From Pedobacter mendelii (GTDB lineage: Bacteria > Bacteroidota > Bacteroidia > Sphingobacteriales > Sphingobacteriaceae), in assembly GCF_014635725.1 (NCBI RefSeq), contig NZ_BMDJ01000001.1:62001-126000 (forward strand): a stretch of DNA of 64,000 bases, written 5' to 3'. Shown here one piece after another: positions 54,986 through 64,000 of the stretch; within the stretch, counting starts at the first letter, position 1, and each line of letters opens with the position of its first letter. The position numbers were made by a program, and so were the translations under genes. A model generated the notes under the pieces. It had not been told where the DNA came from. It made no database searches and worked only from the letters and a program-made list of their open reading frames with translations.

Positions 54986-56332
54986 TTACAATGCGGCGTT
55001 ACTACTTGCAGCAGGAACTCCTGTTCTACCAGTAACACGACCCGTTTTCATTAATCCATCGTAATGACGCATTAACAAATAACTTTCAATTTGTTGTAAA
55101 GTATCCAAAACAACACCAACTAAGATTAGTAACGAAGTACCACCAAAGAAGTGAGCAAATTCTTGTTTAATACCAAACTTAACAGCTATTGAAGGCAATA
55201 CAGCAATAATGGCTAAAAATACAGCACCTGGAAAAGTAATTTTAGAAATTACATCATCAATAAAAGTTGATGTCGCAAAACCAGGTTTAACACCAGGGAT
55301 AAAACCACCGTTCTTCTTCATATCATCACTCATTTGAGTTGGATTTACAGTAATTGCTGTATAGAAGAAAGTAAATGCAATAATTAAAAACGCAAAAGTT
55401 AAGCTGTAAGCTAACGATGTTGTGTTACTGAATTGTATTAACCACGAACCTTGTAATGAAGGAACAAACTGAATTAAAGCACCTGGAATAAACATTAATG
55501 CTTGTGCAAAAATGATAGGCATTACACCTGCTGCATTAACCTTTAAAGGAATGTATTGACGAACACCACCAAATTGACGATTGCCAACTATCTTCTTTGC
55601 ATACTGAACAGGCACCTTACGAACACCTTGTACAATTAAAATAGTAAACATTACAATGGCAAATAGAGCAACAACTTCCAACACTAAAGCAACAGGGCCA
55701 CCACCAGTACTTGATGCCCCAACTTTATCAGAAAATTCCTGACTGATGGCTTGTGGTAAACGAGCAATGATACCAGTCATGATAATCAATGATGTACCAT
55801 TACCAATACCTTTATCTGTAATTTTTTCACCAAGCCACATTACAAATAATGTACCGGCTGTTAAAACAAATGTAGACACGACGTAAAACATCGTCTGACT
55901 CATTACAGGTAAAATTGCCTCTGGCGGAACTTGTGTTTTAACATAACCAACAGATTGAACAATCGTGATGGCTACTGTCAAATAACGTGTAATCTGGTTG
56001 AGTTTTTTTCTACCACTTTCGCCCTCTTTCTGCATTTTTTGGAAAGTCGGAACAGCAATACCTAATAGTTGCACCACAATGGATGCTGAGATATAAGGCA
56101 TTACCCCTAAAGCCAAAATAGAAACACGAGAGAAAGAACCTCCGGCAAACATATCAAGTAAGCCTAAGATACCTGACTTTTCGTTAGCTCCTAAAGCTGA
56201 TGGATCTACACCTGGTAAAACCACATGAGATACGAAACGGTATACCAAAAGAATCATGACCGTAAATAATATACGCTCTTTTAATTCCTGAATTTTCCAG
56301 ATATTACTTAAAGTAGTAAATAGCTTCTTCAT
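54986..56332 (-). CDS. secY: preprotein translocase subunit SecY
   Basis: 448 residues, ten transmembrane segments, core channel of the Sec translocon. GVMPYISASIVVQLL, GGVRQYIPLKVNAAGVMPIIFAQA and the C-terminal cytoplasmic tail are typical. Follows rplO after seven bases, as in spc operons. Confidence 0.97.
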   Translation of the reverse strand: MKKLFTTLSNIWKIQELKERILFTVMILLVYRFVSHVVLPGVDPSALGANEKSGILGLLDMFAGGSFSRVSILALGVMPYISASIVVQLLGIAVPTFQKMQKEGESGRKKLNQITRYLTVAITIVQSVGYVKTQVPPEAILPVMSQTMFYVVSTFVLTAGTLFVMWLGEKITDKGIGNGTSLIIMTGIIARLPQAISQEFSDKVGASSTGGGPVALVLEVVALFAIVMFTILIVQGVRKVPVQYAKKIVGNRQFGGVRQYIPLKVNAAGVMPIIFAQALMFIPGALIQFVPSLQGSWLIQFSNTTSLAYSLTFAFLIIAFTFFYTAITVNPTQMSDDMKKNGGFIPGVKPGFATSTFIDDVISKITFPGAVFLAIIAVLPSIAVKFGIKQEFAHFFGGTSLLILVGVVLDTLQQIESYLLMRHYDGLMKTGRVTGRTGVPAASSNAAL

Positions 56333-56339
56333 TTATTAA

Positions 56340-56786
56340 TTACAATTTTACAATTGAACCACCTGCTGCTTCAATAGCTTTTTGTGCGGTTGCAGAAAAC
56401 GCATGTGCTGTAACATCTAATTTTGCTTTTACTTCACCACGACCTAGAACTTTTACTAAGTCATTTTTAGAAGCTAAACCATGCTCTTTCAAAATAGCAA
56501 AATCAATTGTTGTTAAATTGAATTTTTCTGCTAATTCTTGAATTACATCTAAATTTACACCAACATATTCAGTACGGTTAATTGGTTTGAAACCAACCTT
56601 AGGCACACGGCGTTGTAAAGGCATTTGACCACCTTCAAAACCAATTTTGGTTTTGTGACCAGAACGAGAACCAGCACCTTTATGGCCACGAGTTGAAGTT
56701 CCACCACGACCAGAACCAGTACCACGACCAATTCTTTTACTGTTTTTTACTGAACCTGTAGCAGGTTTTAAATTACTTAAATTCAT
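56340..56786 (-). CDS. rplO: 50S ribosomal protein L15
   Basis: About 148 residues starting at the ATG at 56786, where [22 protein letters not shown] matches the family; an in-frame start at 56831 would add 15 unrelated residues. Glycine/Arg-rich N-terminus ([23 protein letters not shown]) is typical. spc operon. Confidence 0.95.
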   Translation of the reverse strand: MNLSNLKPATGSVKNSKRIGRGTGSGRGGTSTRGHKGAGSRSGHKTKIGFEGGQMPLQRRVPKVGFKPINRTEYVGVNLDVIQELAEKFNLTTIDFAILKEHGLASKNDLVKVLGRGEVKAKLDVTAHAFSATAQKAIEAAGGSIVKL

Positions 56787-56849
56787 TTCTTTGAATTTGT
56801 GTTGCCCTTCGCTTTCACTAAACAGGTACAACGATAAATAAATAATGAT

Positions 56850-56904
56850 TGAATTTTGAATAATTGAATTTTTGCATTATGCTCATTCCATCATTCAAAA
56901 TTCA
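56850..56904. repeat. fold-back repeat in the rpmD-rplO gap
   Basis: TGAATTTTGAAT (56850-56861) is inverted exactly at 56893-56904, again 43 bases apart, as in the secY-map gap. The two fold-backs share the arm CTCATTCYATCATTCAAAAT. Confidence 0.6.
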
Positions 56905-56920
56905 TCACTCAATAATTCTA

Positions 56921-57100
56921 CTAAATTGTCTCAATAGCTACTAAATGATTCACTTTGCGAACCATACCAATGATTTGTGGAGTAGCTTCTACTTCAACGC
57001 TTTGATTCATTTTAGATAAACCTAAAGCCTGAACAGTTCTTTTCTGGCGCTCGCTTCTGTCGATAACGCTTTTAATTTGTGTTATTTTGATCTTAGCCAT
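56921..57100 (-). CDS. rpmD: 50S ribosomal protein L30
   Basis: 59 residues read from 57100: MAKIKITQIKSVIDRSERQK, then RTVQALGLSKMNQSVEV, ATPQIIGMVRKVNHLV and a TAG at 56921. Typical short L30, between rpsE and rplO. Confidence 0.96.
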   Translation of the reverse strand: MAKIKITQIKSVIDRSERQKRTVQALGLSKMNQSVEVEATPQIIGMVRKVNHLVAIETI

Positions 57101-57104
57101 GATA

Positions 57105-57623
57105 TTATCCGTTAAAAACTTTGTTTAAATCGATACCACGAGTTTGAGCTATTGTATATGCATCACGCATTTTTGTTAATGCATCAACAGTTGCTTTTAC
57201 CACGTTGTGAGGATTTGATGAACCTTTAGATTTTGCAAGTACGTTATGTATACCAGCACTTTCTAAAACAGCACGCATTGCACCACCTGCAATAACACCC
57301 GTACCTACTGCAGCTGGTTTGATTAAAACAAAACCACCCGAGAATTTACCAATTTGCTCATGAGGAACAGTACCATGTAATATTGGAACTTTAACTAAAT
57401 TCTTTTTAGCATCATCCACACCTTTAGCAATTGCTTCGGTTACTTCTTTCGCTTTACCTAAACCAAAACCTACTACGCCGTTTTCATCACCAACAACAAC
57501 AATTGCTGAGAAGCTGAAAGTACGACCGCCTTTAGTTACTTTGGCAACACGTTGTATACTAACCAAACGATCTTTTAATTCGATATCGGTGGTTTTTACT
57601 CTTTTTATATTGATAGTTGACAT
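57105..57623 (-). CDS. rpsE: 30S ribosomal protein S5
   Basis: 172 residues with the double-stranded RNA-binding S5 N-domain ([31 protein letters not shown]) and [24 protein letters not shown]. Near the mRNA entrance; decoding fidelity. Starts 17 bases after rplR. Confidence 0.97.
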   Translation of the reverse strand: MSTINIKRVKTTDIELKDRLVSIQRVAKVTKGGRTFSFSAIVVVGDENGVVGFGLGKAKEVTEAIAKGVDDAKKNLVKVPILHGTVPHEQIGKFSGGFVLIKPAAVGTGVIAGGAMRAVLESAGIHNVLAKSKGSSNPHNVVKATVDALTKMRDAYTIAQTRGIDLNKVFNG

Positions 57624-57640
57624 CTTACTTTTTCTTCAGA

Positions 57641-57994
57641 TTAAAATACTAAACCAGCTTCGCGGGCACCCTCTGCCAACGATTTGATACGTCCGTGATA
57701 TAAATAACCGTTTCTATCGAAAACAACTTCTTTAATACCTGCAGCGATAGCTTTTTCAGCAACTAACTTGCCTACTGCTACTGATTGCTCACTTTTATTT
57801 CCTTTACTTGCAAAATCTTTAGATAAAGATGATGCTGAAGCTACTGTTGTACCTGTAACGTCGTTAATTACCTGAGCATAAATCCCTTTATTGCTTCTAA
57901 ATACAGATAACCTTGGGCGTTCTTCCGAACCAGTAAGTCTTTTTCTGATCCCTTTTTTAATACGATCTCTTCTTGATAATTTTTTACCTGCCAT
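57641..57994 (-). CDS. rplR: 50S ribosomal protein L18
   Basis: 117 residues: [39 protein letters not shown]; 5S rRNA-binding protein. spc operon, five bases after rplF. Confidence 0.97.
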   Translation of the reverse strand: MAGKKLSRRDRIKKGIRKRLTGSEERPRLSVFRSNKGIYAQVINDVTGTTVASASSLSKDFASKGNKSEQSVAVGKLVAEKAIAAGIKEVVFDRNGYLYHGRIKSLAEGAREAGLVF

Positions 57995-57999
57995 GATTA

Positions 58000-58557
58000 C
58001 TATTTTTTAGATGCTGATTTACCTGCTTTTCTTCTTAACACTTCACCTACAAACTTGATACCTTTACCTTTATATGGTTCTGGTGCACGTAACGAACGGA
58101 TTTTCGCTGCTACCTGGCCAATCAACTGTTTGTCAATACTTTCTAAAATAATTTTAGGTGTTTGACCTTTTTCTGATGAGGTGGTTACTTTAATCTCTTC
58201 TGGTAATTGAAATACATAATGGTGAGAATAACCTAAAACTAAATCTAATGTATTACCTGTGTTTGTAGCACGGTAACCAACACCTACTAATTCTTGAGTT
58301 AATTTATAACCATCCGTAACACCAATAACCATATTGTTAAGCAAAGAGCGATATAAACCGTGTAATGCTTTGTGTTTCTTTTGTTCTGAAGGACGATTTA
58401 CCGATAAAATTCCGTCTTCCTGACTTACAGTGATATCTGAATCTACTGCTTGTGTTAATTCACCTTTAGGGCCTTTTACACTTACAACGTTATCTTTCGA
58501 TACGGTAATTGTAACACCTGCAGGGATTGTAATTGGGGCTTTTCCTATTCTTGACAT
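58000..58557 (-). CDS. rplF: 50S ribosomal protein L6
   Basis: 185 residues, [25 protein letters not shown] and the L6 signature [23 protein letters not shown] near the end. Located near the GTPase-associated centre. Confidence 0.97.
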   Translation of the reverse strand: MSRIGKAPITIPAGVTITVSKDNVVSVKGPKGELTQAVDSDITVSQEDGILSVNRPSEQKKHKALHGLYRSLLNNMVIGVTDGYKLTQELVGVGYRATNTGNTLDLVLGYSHHYVFQLPEEIKVTTSSEKGQTPKIILESIDKQLIGQVAAKIRSLRAPEPYKGKGIKFVGEVLRRKAGKSASKK

Positions 58558-58576
58558 TGTGCTGTTCTCCTAATAA

Positions 58577-58975
58577 TTAATAAACGTGACACAATACCTC
58601 ACCACCAATATTTAATTTGGCTGCTTCTTTATCAGTCATTACACCTTTAGAAGTAGATAAGATTGCGATACCTAAACCGTTTAATACTCTTGGCATATTT
58701 TCAACACCAGCATAGTTTCTCAAACCTGGTTTACTAATTCGCATCAAAGTACGAATAGCAGGAACTTTAGTTATTGGATTGTATTTCAAAGCGATTTTAA
58801 TAGTGCCTTGAACTGTTGTATCTTCAAACTTGTAGTTCGCGATGTAACCTTTATCGAAAAGAACTTTAGTAATTTCTTTTTTAAGGTTTGATGCAGGAAT
58901 TTCTACAACACGGTGGTTGGCCTTAATGGCATTCCTTACTCTTGTTAAATAATCTGCTATTGGATCTGTATTCAT
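58577..58975 (-). CDS. rpsH: 30S ribosomal protein S8
   Basis: 132 residues: [19 protein letters not shown] and [36 protein letters not shown]. Binds the 16S central domain and, in enteric bacteria, represses spc mRNA; no such site checked here. Confidence 0.97.
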   Translation of the reverse strand: MNTDPIADYLTRVRNAIKANHRVVEIPASNLKKEITKVLFDKGYIANYKFEDTTVQGTIKIALKYNPITKVPAIRTLMRISKPGLRNYAGVENMPRVLNGLGIAILSTSKGVMTDKEAAKLNIGGEVLCHVY

Positions 58976-59062
58976 TTTTTATTGTTTTTGATAGTGGTTT
59001 CCTTCTGCTACCCAGCTGTGGGACCTTCTATCGGTTAATTTTATTTTTAGTATCAAGACATA

Positions 59063-59106
59063 AGTATCAAGTATCAAGAAACCATTCGGTCTCGATACTT
59101 GATACT
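59063..59106. repeat. fold-back repeat in the rpsN-rpsH gap
   Basis: AGTATCAAGTATC (59063-59075) is exactly inverted at 59094-59106 with an 18-base loop, in the 150-bp rpsN-rpsH spacer. GTATCAAG words repeat several times (59050, 59064, 59072). It may be an insertion of a dispersed repeat or an mRNA-processing hairpin. Confidence 0.6.
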
Positions 59107-59125
59107 CAGTACTAGCTACTTTATA

Positions 59126-59395
59126 TTACCAAGATGCTTTTTTAACACCCGGTATTTTACCGTCTAGTGCCATTTGTCGAAACGTAACCCTTGAAATACC
59201 AAAGGTACGCATGTAACCACGTGGGCGACCAGTTAATTTACAACGGTTGTGTAAACGTACTGGAGATGAGTTTCTAGGTAATTTATCTAAACCCTCGAAA
59301 TCTCCTGCAGCTTTCAATACTGCACGTTTTTCAGCGTATCTAGCTACCAATTTTTGGCGCTTAACTTCGCGTGCTTTTACACCTTCTTTTGCCAT
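59126..59395 (-). CDS. rpsN: 30S ribosomal protein S14
   Basis: 89 residues, the long zinc-free (C-minus) S14 form: [28 protein letters not shown] and [32 protein letters not shown]. Its start overlaps the rplE stop by one base. Confidence 0.97.
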   Translation of the reverse strand: MAKEGVKAREVKRQKLVARYAEKRAVLKAAGDFEGLDKLPRNSSPVRLHNRCKLTGRPRGYMRTFGISRVTFRQMALDGKIPGVKKASW

Positions 59396-59961
59396 TATTC
59401 TGCTGTTTTTTGATTTTTAAATGGTAATCCGAATTGCTTCAATAACTCTAAAGCTTCAACGTCAGATTTTGCCGAAGTTACGAAAGTTATATCCATACCT
59501 AAAATTTTATTGATTTTATCGATATTAATCTCAGGAAAGATGATTTGCTCAGTAACACCTAATGTGTAATTACCTTTTCCATCAAAACCTTTATCATTAA
59601 TACCTTTGAAATCACGAATACGTGGTAAAGCTACAGAGATCAAACGATCTAGGAACTCGTACATATTGTTATCACGTAAAGTAACGCGTACACCTACAGG
59701 CATACCTTTACGTAATTTAAAGTTTGAGATATCTTTTTTAGATTGGGCAGGAACCGCTTGTTGACCAGTAATGGTTGACAACTCAACGATTGTAGTGTCC
59801 ATAATCTTTTTATCTGTTACAGAAAAACGACCAACACCCTGATTGATACAGATTTTCTCCAATTTAGGAACCTGCATTACAGTTTTATACTGGAATTTTT
59901 CTTTTAACGCAAGTACAACTTCTTCTTTGTATTTGCTTTTTAGTCTTGGTGTAGTAGCCAT
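59395..59961 (-). CDS. rplE: 50S ribosomal protein L5
   Basis: 188 residues: [14 protein letters not shown], the [25 protein letters not shown] block and the 5S rRNA-contact domain. Its start shares one base with the rplX stop, the end one base with rpsN. Confidence 0.97.
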   Translation of the reverse strand: MATTPRLKSKYKEEVVLALKEKFQYKTVMQVPKLEKICINQGVGRFSVTDKKIMDTTIVELSTITGQQAVPAQSKKDISNFKLRKGMPVGVRVTLRDNNMYEFLDRLISVALPRIRDFKGINDKGFDGKGNYTLGVTEQIIFPEINIDKINKILGMDITFVTSAKSDVEALELLKQFGLPFKNQKTAE

Positions 59962-60302
59962 TATTTAATCTCCTCTCCTGATATTTTAGCAACTCTAACT
60001 AATTTACCTTCTGCATTAGCTTTACGGCCAACGCGGGTAGCTTTACCAGATTTTGGATCAACCAACATCAAGTTAGAAATATGAAGAGCAGCTTCTTTTT
60101 TAATAATACCACCGTTAGGGTTTGCAGCATTTGGTTTAGTATGTTTAGATACTAAGTTAACGCCTTCTACAATGGCTCTGTTTTTTGCAATGATTACTTG
60201 CAATACTTTTCCTTGCTGACCTTTTGAATCGCCGGCAATGATTTTAACTAAATCTCCTGTGCGGATTTTTAATTTTCCTGGTATAATTATTTTATTTCCC
60301 AT
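59961..60302 (-). CDS. rplX: 50S ribosomal protein L24
   Basis: 113 residues with an N-terminal KOW motif ([26 protein letters not shown]) and [14 protein letters not shown]. Assembly initiator of the 50S subunit. Confidence 0.97.
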   Translation of the reverse strand: MGNKIIIPGKLKIRTGDLVKIIAGDSKGQQGKVLQVIIAKNRAIVEGVNLVSKHTKPNAANPNGGIIKKEAALHISNLMLVDPKSGKATRVGRKANAEGKLVRVAKISGEEIK

Positions 60303-60303
60303 T

Positions 60304-60672
60304 TTATAATACCTCCGGTGCTAATGATACAATTTTCATGAATTGTTTTTCACGCAGTTCTCTCGCAACCGGGCCAAAGATACGTGTACCTCTTGGCTCA
60401 TCCTGTGCGTTCAATAATACAGCTGCATTATCGTCAAAACGGATATAAGAACCATCTTTACGACGGATTTCTTTTTTAGTTCTTACAACAACTGCTTTAG
60501 ACACTGTACCTTTTTTAATATTACCTGACGGTAAAGCGCTTTTTACAGTAACAACCACTTTATCACCAATTGAAGCATAACGTTTGCCGGTTCCACCTAG
60601 CACACGAATTACTAATACTTCTTTAGCGCCGCTATTATCAGCAACGTTTAATCTCGATTCCTGTTGTACCAT
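60304..60672 (-). CDS. rplN: 50S ribosomal protein L14
   Basis: 122 residues: [27 protein letters not shown] and the [28 protein letters not shown] ending; intersubunit bridge protein. Two bases after rpsQ. Confidence 0.97.
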   Translation of the reverse strand: MVQQESRLNVADNSGAKEVLVIRVLGGTGKRYASIGDKVVVTVKSALPSGNIKKGTVSKAVVVRTKKEIRRKDGSYIRFDDNAAVLLNAQDEPRGTRIFGPVARELREKQFMKIVSLAPEVL

Positions 60673-60673
60673 C

Positions 60674-60928
60674 TTATTTAGCTCTTTCTAAAATTTGTAC
60701 CAATCTCCAGTTCTTGTTCTTACTCAAAGGACGAGTTTCCATAATTAATACAGTATCACCGATACCGCATTCATTTTTCTCATCGTGAGCCATAAATTTG
60801 GTAGTTTTCTTTACGAACTTACCATAAATCGGGTGCTTTACTTTACGCTCAACGCTCACTACAACAGATTTATCCATCTTATTGCTCACCACCAACCCGG
60901 TTCTTGTTTTTCTTAATTGTCTTTCCAT
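60674..60928 (-). CDS. rpsQ: 30S ribosomal protein S17
   Basis: 84 residues from the ATG at 60928 ([21 protein letters not shown]). An upstream TTG at 60940 would add MRVE, which the family lacks. [32 protein letters not shown] is the S17 core. Confidence 0.95.
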   Translation of the reverse strand: MERQLRKTRTGLVVSNKMDKSVVVSVERKVKHPIYGKFVKKTTKFMAHDEKNECGIGDTVLIMETRPLSKNKNWRLVQILERAK

Positions 60929-60941
60929 TTCGACTCTCAAA

Positions 60942-61154
60942 TTAATTAGTTTCAGTAGCTGACTCAGTATTCTTTACTTTAGTCAGTTCAGTGTTTAAAC
61001 GGGCTATGTCTTTCCTTACTTTAGCAATACGTGAAGGATTTTCGATAGCTGAAATAGTGTGTGCGAACTTTAATTTTGATAAGTTCTCTTTTTCTTCCGC
61101 AATCTTAGCTACTAATTCTTCTTTTGAAAGCCCTGTGATTTCTGAATTTTTCAT
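60942..61154 (-). CDS. rpmC: 50S ribosomal protein L29
   Basis: 70 residues: [48 protein letters not shown], helical and basic, near the exit tunnel. Between rplP and rpsQ. Confidence 0.96.
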   Translation of the reverse strand: MKNSEITGLSKEELVAKIAEEKENLSKLKFAHTISAIENPSRIAKVRKDIARLNTELTKVKNTESATETN

Positions 61155-61228
61155 TTTTATTTTTCTTTACGGTTGAGTGTAGCGGTTATAATAAACAAGT
61201 ATTTACAACATTCATCTCAACAACTTTA

Positions 61229-61651
61229 CTATGCTTCTACGTAATCTCTACGTACTACAAATTTAGTTTGGATTGGTAATTTTTGTGCTGCTAAACGTAA
61301 TGCTTCTTTAGCAACTTCTAAAGGCACACCTTCAGCTTCGAAAATTACGCGCCCTGGTCTTACTACTGCAACCCAGTATTCAGGAGCACCTTTACCTTTA
61401 CCCATACGTACTTCAGCAGGCTTTTTAGTTACCGGTTTATCCGGGAAAATCCTGATCCATACTTGGCCTTCACGTTTCATGAAACGAGTTACGGCAATAC
61501 GGGCAGCCTCTATCTGGCGACTTGTGATCCAAGTTGCTTCTAAAGATTTGATACCGAAAGATCCGAATGCTAATTCAGCTCCACGTGAAGCTAAACCCTT
61601 CATTCTGCCTTTTTGCATCTTCCTGAACTTCGTTCTTTTTGGCTGTAACAT
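61229..61651 (-). CDS. rplP: 50S ribosomal protein L16
   Basis: 140 residues: [19 protein letters not shown], the L16 signature [46 protein letters not shown]. Contacts the A-site tRNA. Confidence 0.97.
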   Translation of the reverse strand: MLQPKRTKFRKMQKGRMKGLASRGAELAFGSFGIKSLEATWITSRQIEAARIAVTRFMKREGQVWIRIFPDKPVTKKPAEVRMGKGKGAPEYWVAVVRPGRVIFEAEGVPLEVAKEALRLAAQKLPIQTKFVVRRDYVEA

Positions 61652-61691
61652 TTTATTTTGTTCTAATCGTTAAACGATGTTAATAAATCAA

Positions 61692-62543
61692 TTATTTACG
61701 AGGACCTCTGTTAGCGCCTGCGCCACCACCTCTATTTGCTCCGGGACCACCTTGACCTGGACCACGACCACCACCTTGGTTTCCACCACGTCTGTCGTTA
61801 CCACCGCCACGTCTGTCGTTGCCACCACCTCTGTTATCTCTTCCACCGAAAGCTGGTTTGTCTGATGCTCCTTTAGGACCGTTATTTGTTGCACCAATAT
61901 TTGGAGACAAATCACGTTTTCCATAAACCTCACCTTTACAAATCCAAACTTTAACACCTATTTTACCATAAGTAGTCAAAGCTTCTGCTAAAGCGTAATC
62001 AATATCAGCACGGAATGTATGCAAAGGCACTCTCCCTTCTTTGTACTGCTCAGAACGTGCCATTTCAGCACCACCTAAACGACCAGAAGTCATGATTTTA
62101 ATACCTTCAGCACCCATACGCATTGTAGATGCGATAGAAGATTTCATTGCTCTACGGAATGAGATCCTTGCTTCTAATTGTTTTGCTACACCTTCTGCAA
62201 CTAATTGTGCATCAAGTTCTGGGCGTTTAATTTCAAAGATGTTAATTTGAATTTCCTTTTTAGTCAATTTCTTTAACTCTTCTTTAATTTTATCAACCTC
62301 AGCACCTGCTTTACCGATTACAATACCTGGGCGAGCTGTGTGGATAGTTACAGTGATACGTTTTAACGTACGTTCGATAACTACTTTTGCAACACCACCT
62401 TTAGCAATACGAGCAGAAAGGTATTTTCTTATTTTCTCATCTTCAACTAATTTATCGGAGTAGTTGTTGCCACCGAACCAGTTAGAATCCCATCCTTTGA
62501 TGATACCTAACCTGTTACCTATTGGATTTGCTTTTTGTCCCAT
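61692..62543 (-). CDS. rpsC: 30S ribosomal protein S3 with RGG-rich tail
   Basis: 283 residues. Residues 1-212 are a normal S3 with the KH domain ([24 protein letters not shown] at about 68-91) and [23 protein letters not shown]. Residues about 233-283 form a tail of Gly, Arg and Asn repeats ([30 protein letters not shown]) not present in E. coli S3. The tail would be flexible and RNA-binding-like at the mRNA entry side. Confidence 0.97.
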   Translation of the reverse strand: MGQKANPIGNRLGIIKGWDSNWFGGNNYSDKLVEDEKIRKYLSARIAKGGVAKVVIERTLKRITVTIHTARPGIVIGKAGAEVDKIKEELKKLTKKEIQINIFEIKRPELDAQLVAEGVAKQLEARISFRRAMKSSIASTMRMGAEGIKIMTSGRLGGAEMARSEQYKEGRVPLHTFRADIDYALAEALTTYGKIGVKVWICKGEVYGKRDLSPNIGATNNGPKGASDKPAFGGRDNRGGGNDRRGGGNDRRGGNQGGGRGPGQGGPGANRGGGAGANRGPRK

Positions 62544-62552
62544 TTCCTAAAA

Positions 62553-62915
62553 TTAGTTTTGAGTTGTTTCTGTACTTTTACTATCTACAATCAGCGTTAC
62601 GTGGTTAGAACGTTTACGAATTCTATATCCACGGCCTTGAGGAGCCGGACGTAAGCGTTTAAGCTGACGGCCACCATCTACCATAATTGTTTTTACAAAC
62701 AGTTGGTTTTCTTCAGGGCGAGCACCTTCATTTTTAGATTCCCAATTTTTGATAGCAGATAATAATAATTTCTCAACTCTTATTGCTGCTTCTTTATTAG
62801 TAAACTTTAAAATGCTTAATGCTTTTTCTACACGTTCACCTCTGATAAGATCTACAACCAAACGCATCTTACGCGGTGAGGTTGGACAATTGTTTAATTT
62901 TGCTATTGCTTCCAT
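62553..62915 (-). CDS. rplV: 50S ribosomal protein L22
   Basis: 120 residues: [31 protein letters not shown] and [24 protein letters not shown]. Its loop lines the peptide exit tunnel, site of macrolide resistance changes in other species. Confidence 0.97.
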   Translation of the reverse strand: MEAIAKLNNCPTSPRKMRLVVDLIRGERVEKALSILKFTNKEAAIRVEKLLLSAIKNWESKNEGARPEENQLFVKTIMVDGGRQLKRLRPAPQGRGYRIRKRSNHVTLIVDSKSTETTQN

Positions 62916-62922
62916 TGTCTAA

Positions 62923-63189
62923 TTATTTTTTCTTTTCAGCGTGTCCTCTGAATGTTCTGGTTGGAGCAAATTCTCCCAACTTGTGACCAACCATGTTTTC
63001 TGTAACGTACACTGGAATAAATTTATTTCCATTGTGTACAGCAAATGTATGATTCACGAAATCTGGTGAAATCATTGATCTGCGAGACCAAGTTTTGATT
63101 ACAGACTTTTTGCCTGAATCATTCATAGAGTTTACTTTTTTCTCTACGTTATGGTCAATATAAGGTCCTTTTTTTATCGAACGAGCCAT
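62923..63189 (-). CDS. rpsS: 30S ribosomal protein S19
   Basis: 88 residues: [45 protein letters not shown] and the [22 protein letters not shown] ending. 30S head protein. Shares one base with rplB. Confidence 0.97.
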   Translation of the reverse strand: MARSIKKGPYIDHNVEKKVNSMNDSGKKSVIKTWSRRSMISPDFVNHTFAVHNGNKFIPVYVTENMVGHKLGEFAPTRTFRGHAEKKK

Positions 63190-64000
63190 TATTTCTTCCT
63201 TCTCTCTATGATGTAACGATTAGAATATTTTTTAAGTTCTCTGGTTTTGAAGCCTTTAGCTAAAACACCATTTCTTGAACGAGGGTGACCACCTGATGAT
63301 CTACCTTCACCACCACCCATTGGGTGATCGACAGGGTTCATCGCTACCGGTCTAGTTCTCGGACGACGGCCCAACCAACGTTTACGACCTGCTTTACCTA
63401 ATACTTCGTTTGCGTGATCTGAGTTAGATACAGCACCGATTGTAGCAAGACAAGTAGTCAAGATTAAACGGGTTTCGCCAGAAGGCATTTTTAAAGTAGC
63501 ATATTTACCATCGCGGGCAGCTAATTGTGCGTAAGCACCTGCACTACGAGCTAATTGTGCTCCTTTTCCAGGATGGATTTCTACGTTGTGAACGATAGAA
63601 CCTAATGGAATGTTCGATAATTTTAAAGTGTTACCTACTTCTGGAATTGCAGTATCGCCCGATAATAATACCGAACCAACTTGTAATCCTTCAGGAGCAA
63701 TAATGTAACGCTTCTCGCCATCTGCATAATGTAATAATGCGATGCGGGCAGTACGGTTTGGATCGTATTCTACAGTAGCTACTGTAGCAGGAATATCAAA
63801 TTTATCGCGTTTGAAGTCGATTAAACGATATGATTTTTTGTGACCACCACCCATGTAGCGCATAGTCATCTTTCCTGTATTGTTACGTCCACCAGACTTA
63901 TTTGATGATACAACCAATGATTTTTCGGGCTTGGTTGCTGTAATCTCCGTAAAGCTGGCACCAACTCTAAAGCGGGTTCCCGGAGTAACTGGTTTAAATT
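63189..64000 (-). CDS. rplB: 50S ribosomal protein L2, 5' end outside the window
   Basis: The coding frame is open to the last base of the window. It reads [19 protein letters not shown] and [20 protein letters not shown] at the edge, so only a few N-terminal residues are missing. The apparent start inside the window (a TTG at 63917) is a Leu codon, not a start. [22 protein letters not shown] is the peptidyl-transferase-proximal signature. First visible gene of the operon here; the rest of the S10 operon lies upstream. Confidence 0.96.
   Translation of the reverse strand, partial: FKPVTPGTRFRVGASFTEITATKPEKSLVVSSNKSGGRNNTGKMTMRYMGGGHKKSYRLIDFKRDKFDIPATVATVEYDPNRTARIALLHYADGEKRYIIAPEGLQVGSVLLSGDTAIPEVGNTLKLSNIPLGSIVHNVEIHPGKGAQLARSAGAYAQLAARDGKYATLKMPSGETRLILTTCLATIGAVSNSDHANEVLGKAGRKRWLGRRPRTRPVAMNPVDHPMGGGEGRSSGGHPRSRNGVLAKGFKTRELKKYSNRYIIERRKK

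Noticed and set aside
63189..63917. L2 starting at the first apparent start inside the window
   Set aside because: That codon is TTG for Leu within the conserved SLVVSSNK region; the frame stays open to the window edge with L2 sequence.
1..64000. tRNA, rRNA or phage and transposase genes
   Set aside because: Read through all gaps over 100 bases; none shows a cloverleaf, rRNA core or transposase motif. A proper tRNA/ncRNA scan was not possible here.

Overview
The window looks like a chromosomal segment from a member of the Bacteroidetes, most likely Sphingobacteriaceae (Pedobacter-like). The evidence is AT-rich DNA, a rpsC-rplP-rpmC... ribosomal order with map-infA-rpmJ inside the operon, genes without clear Shine-Dalgarno sequences, promoters of the TAnnTTTG type, and typical families of the phylum (DUF5606, Porin_10-like barrel, PorT-like barrel, FAS1 lipoprotein, M42 peptidase, DUF853 HerA-like ATPase). 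The genus is inference; no rRNA is present.

Layout. 1-13.6 kb: housekeeping and envelope genes: GH1 beta-glucosidase, a membrane-anchored MutS-like ATPase, rlmH, a DUF5606 protein, cyclophilin, a secreted GATase-like protein, two beta-barrel proteins, punA and lpxK, and a fatty acid hydroxylase/sterol desaturase family protein. 13.97-19.38 kb: a tightly overlapping seven-gene operon with FAD oxidoreductase, methyltransferase, type III polyketide synthase, FabZ-like dehydratase, FabF-like ketosynthase, acyl carrier protein and phosphopantetheinyl transferase. This is the main specialised-metabolism locus; all visible catalytic residues are intact. It plausibly makes a lipidic resorcinol, pyrone or quinone from a chain built on its own ACP. 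19.5-31.4 kb: pruA, a repeat-rich spacer, a carbonic anhydrase/SulP pair (bicarbonate handling), an acyl-CoA carboxylase beta subunit, an MFS transporter, a GNAT protein, an M42 peptidase and a phosphoglycerate mutase. 31.7-44.4 kb: an S9 peptidase, cbpA-like co-chaperone, HerA-like ATPase, a sugar kinase/nucleotidyltransferase pair, a FAS1 lipoprotein, dnaK with a sigma54-like promoter, a DUF1304 protein and a Methyltransf_32-type methyltransferase. 44.7-50.1 kb: a GMC dehydrogenase with its small partner subunit, and a secreted glycoside-hydrolase-like gene broken by a single-base frameshift. 50.3-64 kb: the S10 (3' part), spc and alpha ribosomal operons on the minus strand, from rplB (cut by the window edge) to rplQ.

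The intergenic DNA is unusually structured. Many spacers hold fold-back inverted repeats or short direct repeats. These include a 134-bp MITE-like element, a family of AGTTRNYAACT palindromes, an 88-bp-spaced repeat pair rich in CATCCATTTTACAT, and a related pair of fold-backs placed in two different gaps of the ribosomal operon. No tRNA, rRNA, CRISPR array, transposase or phage gene was seen.
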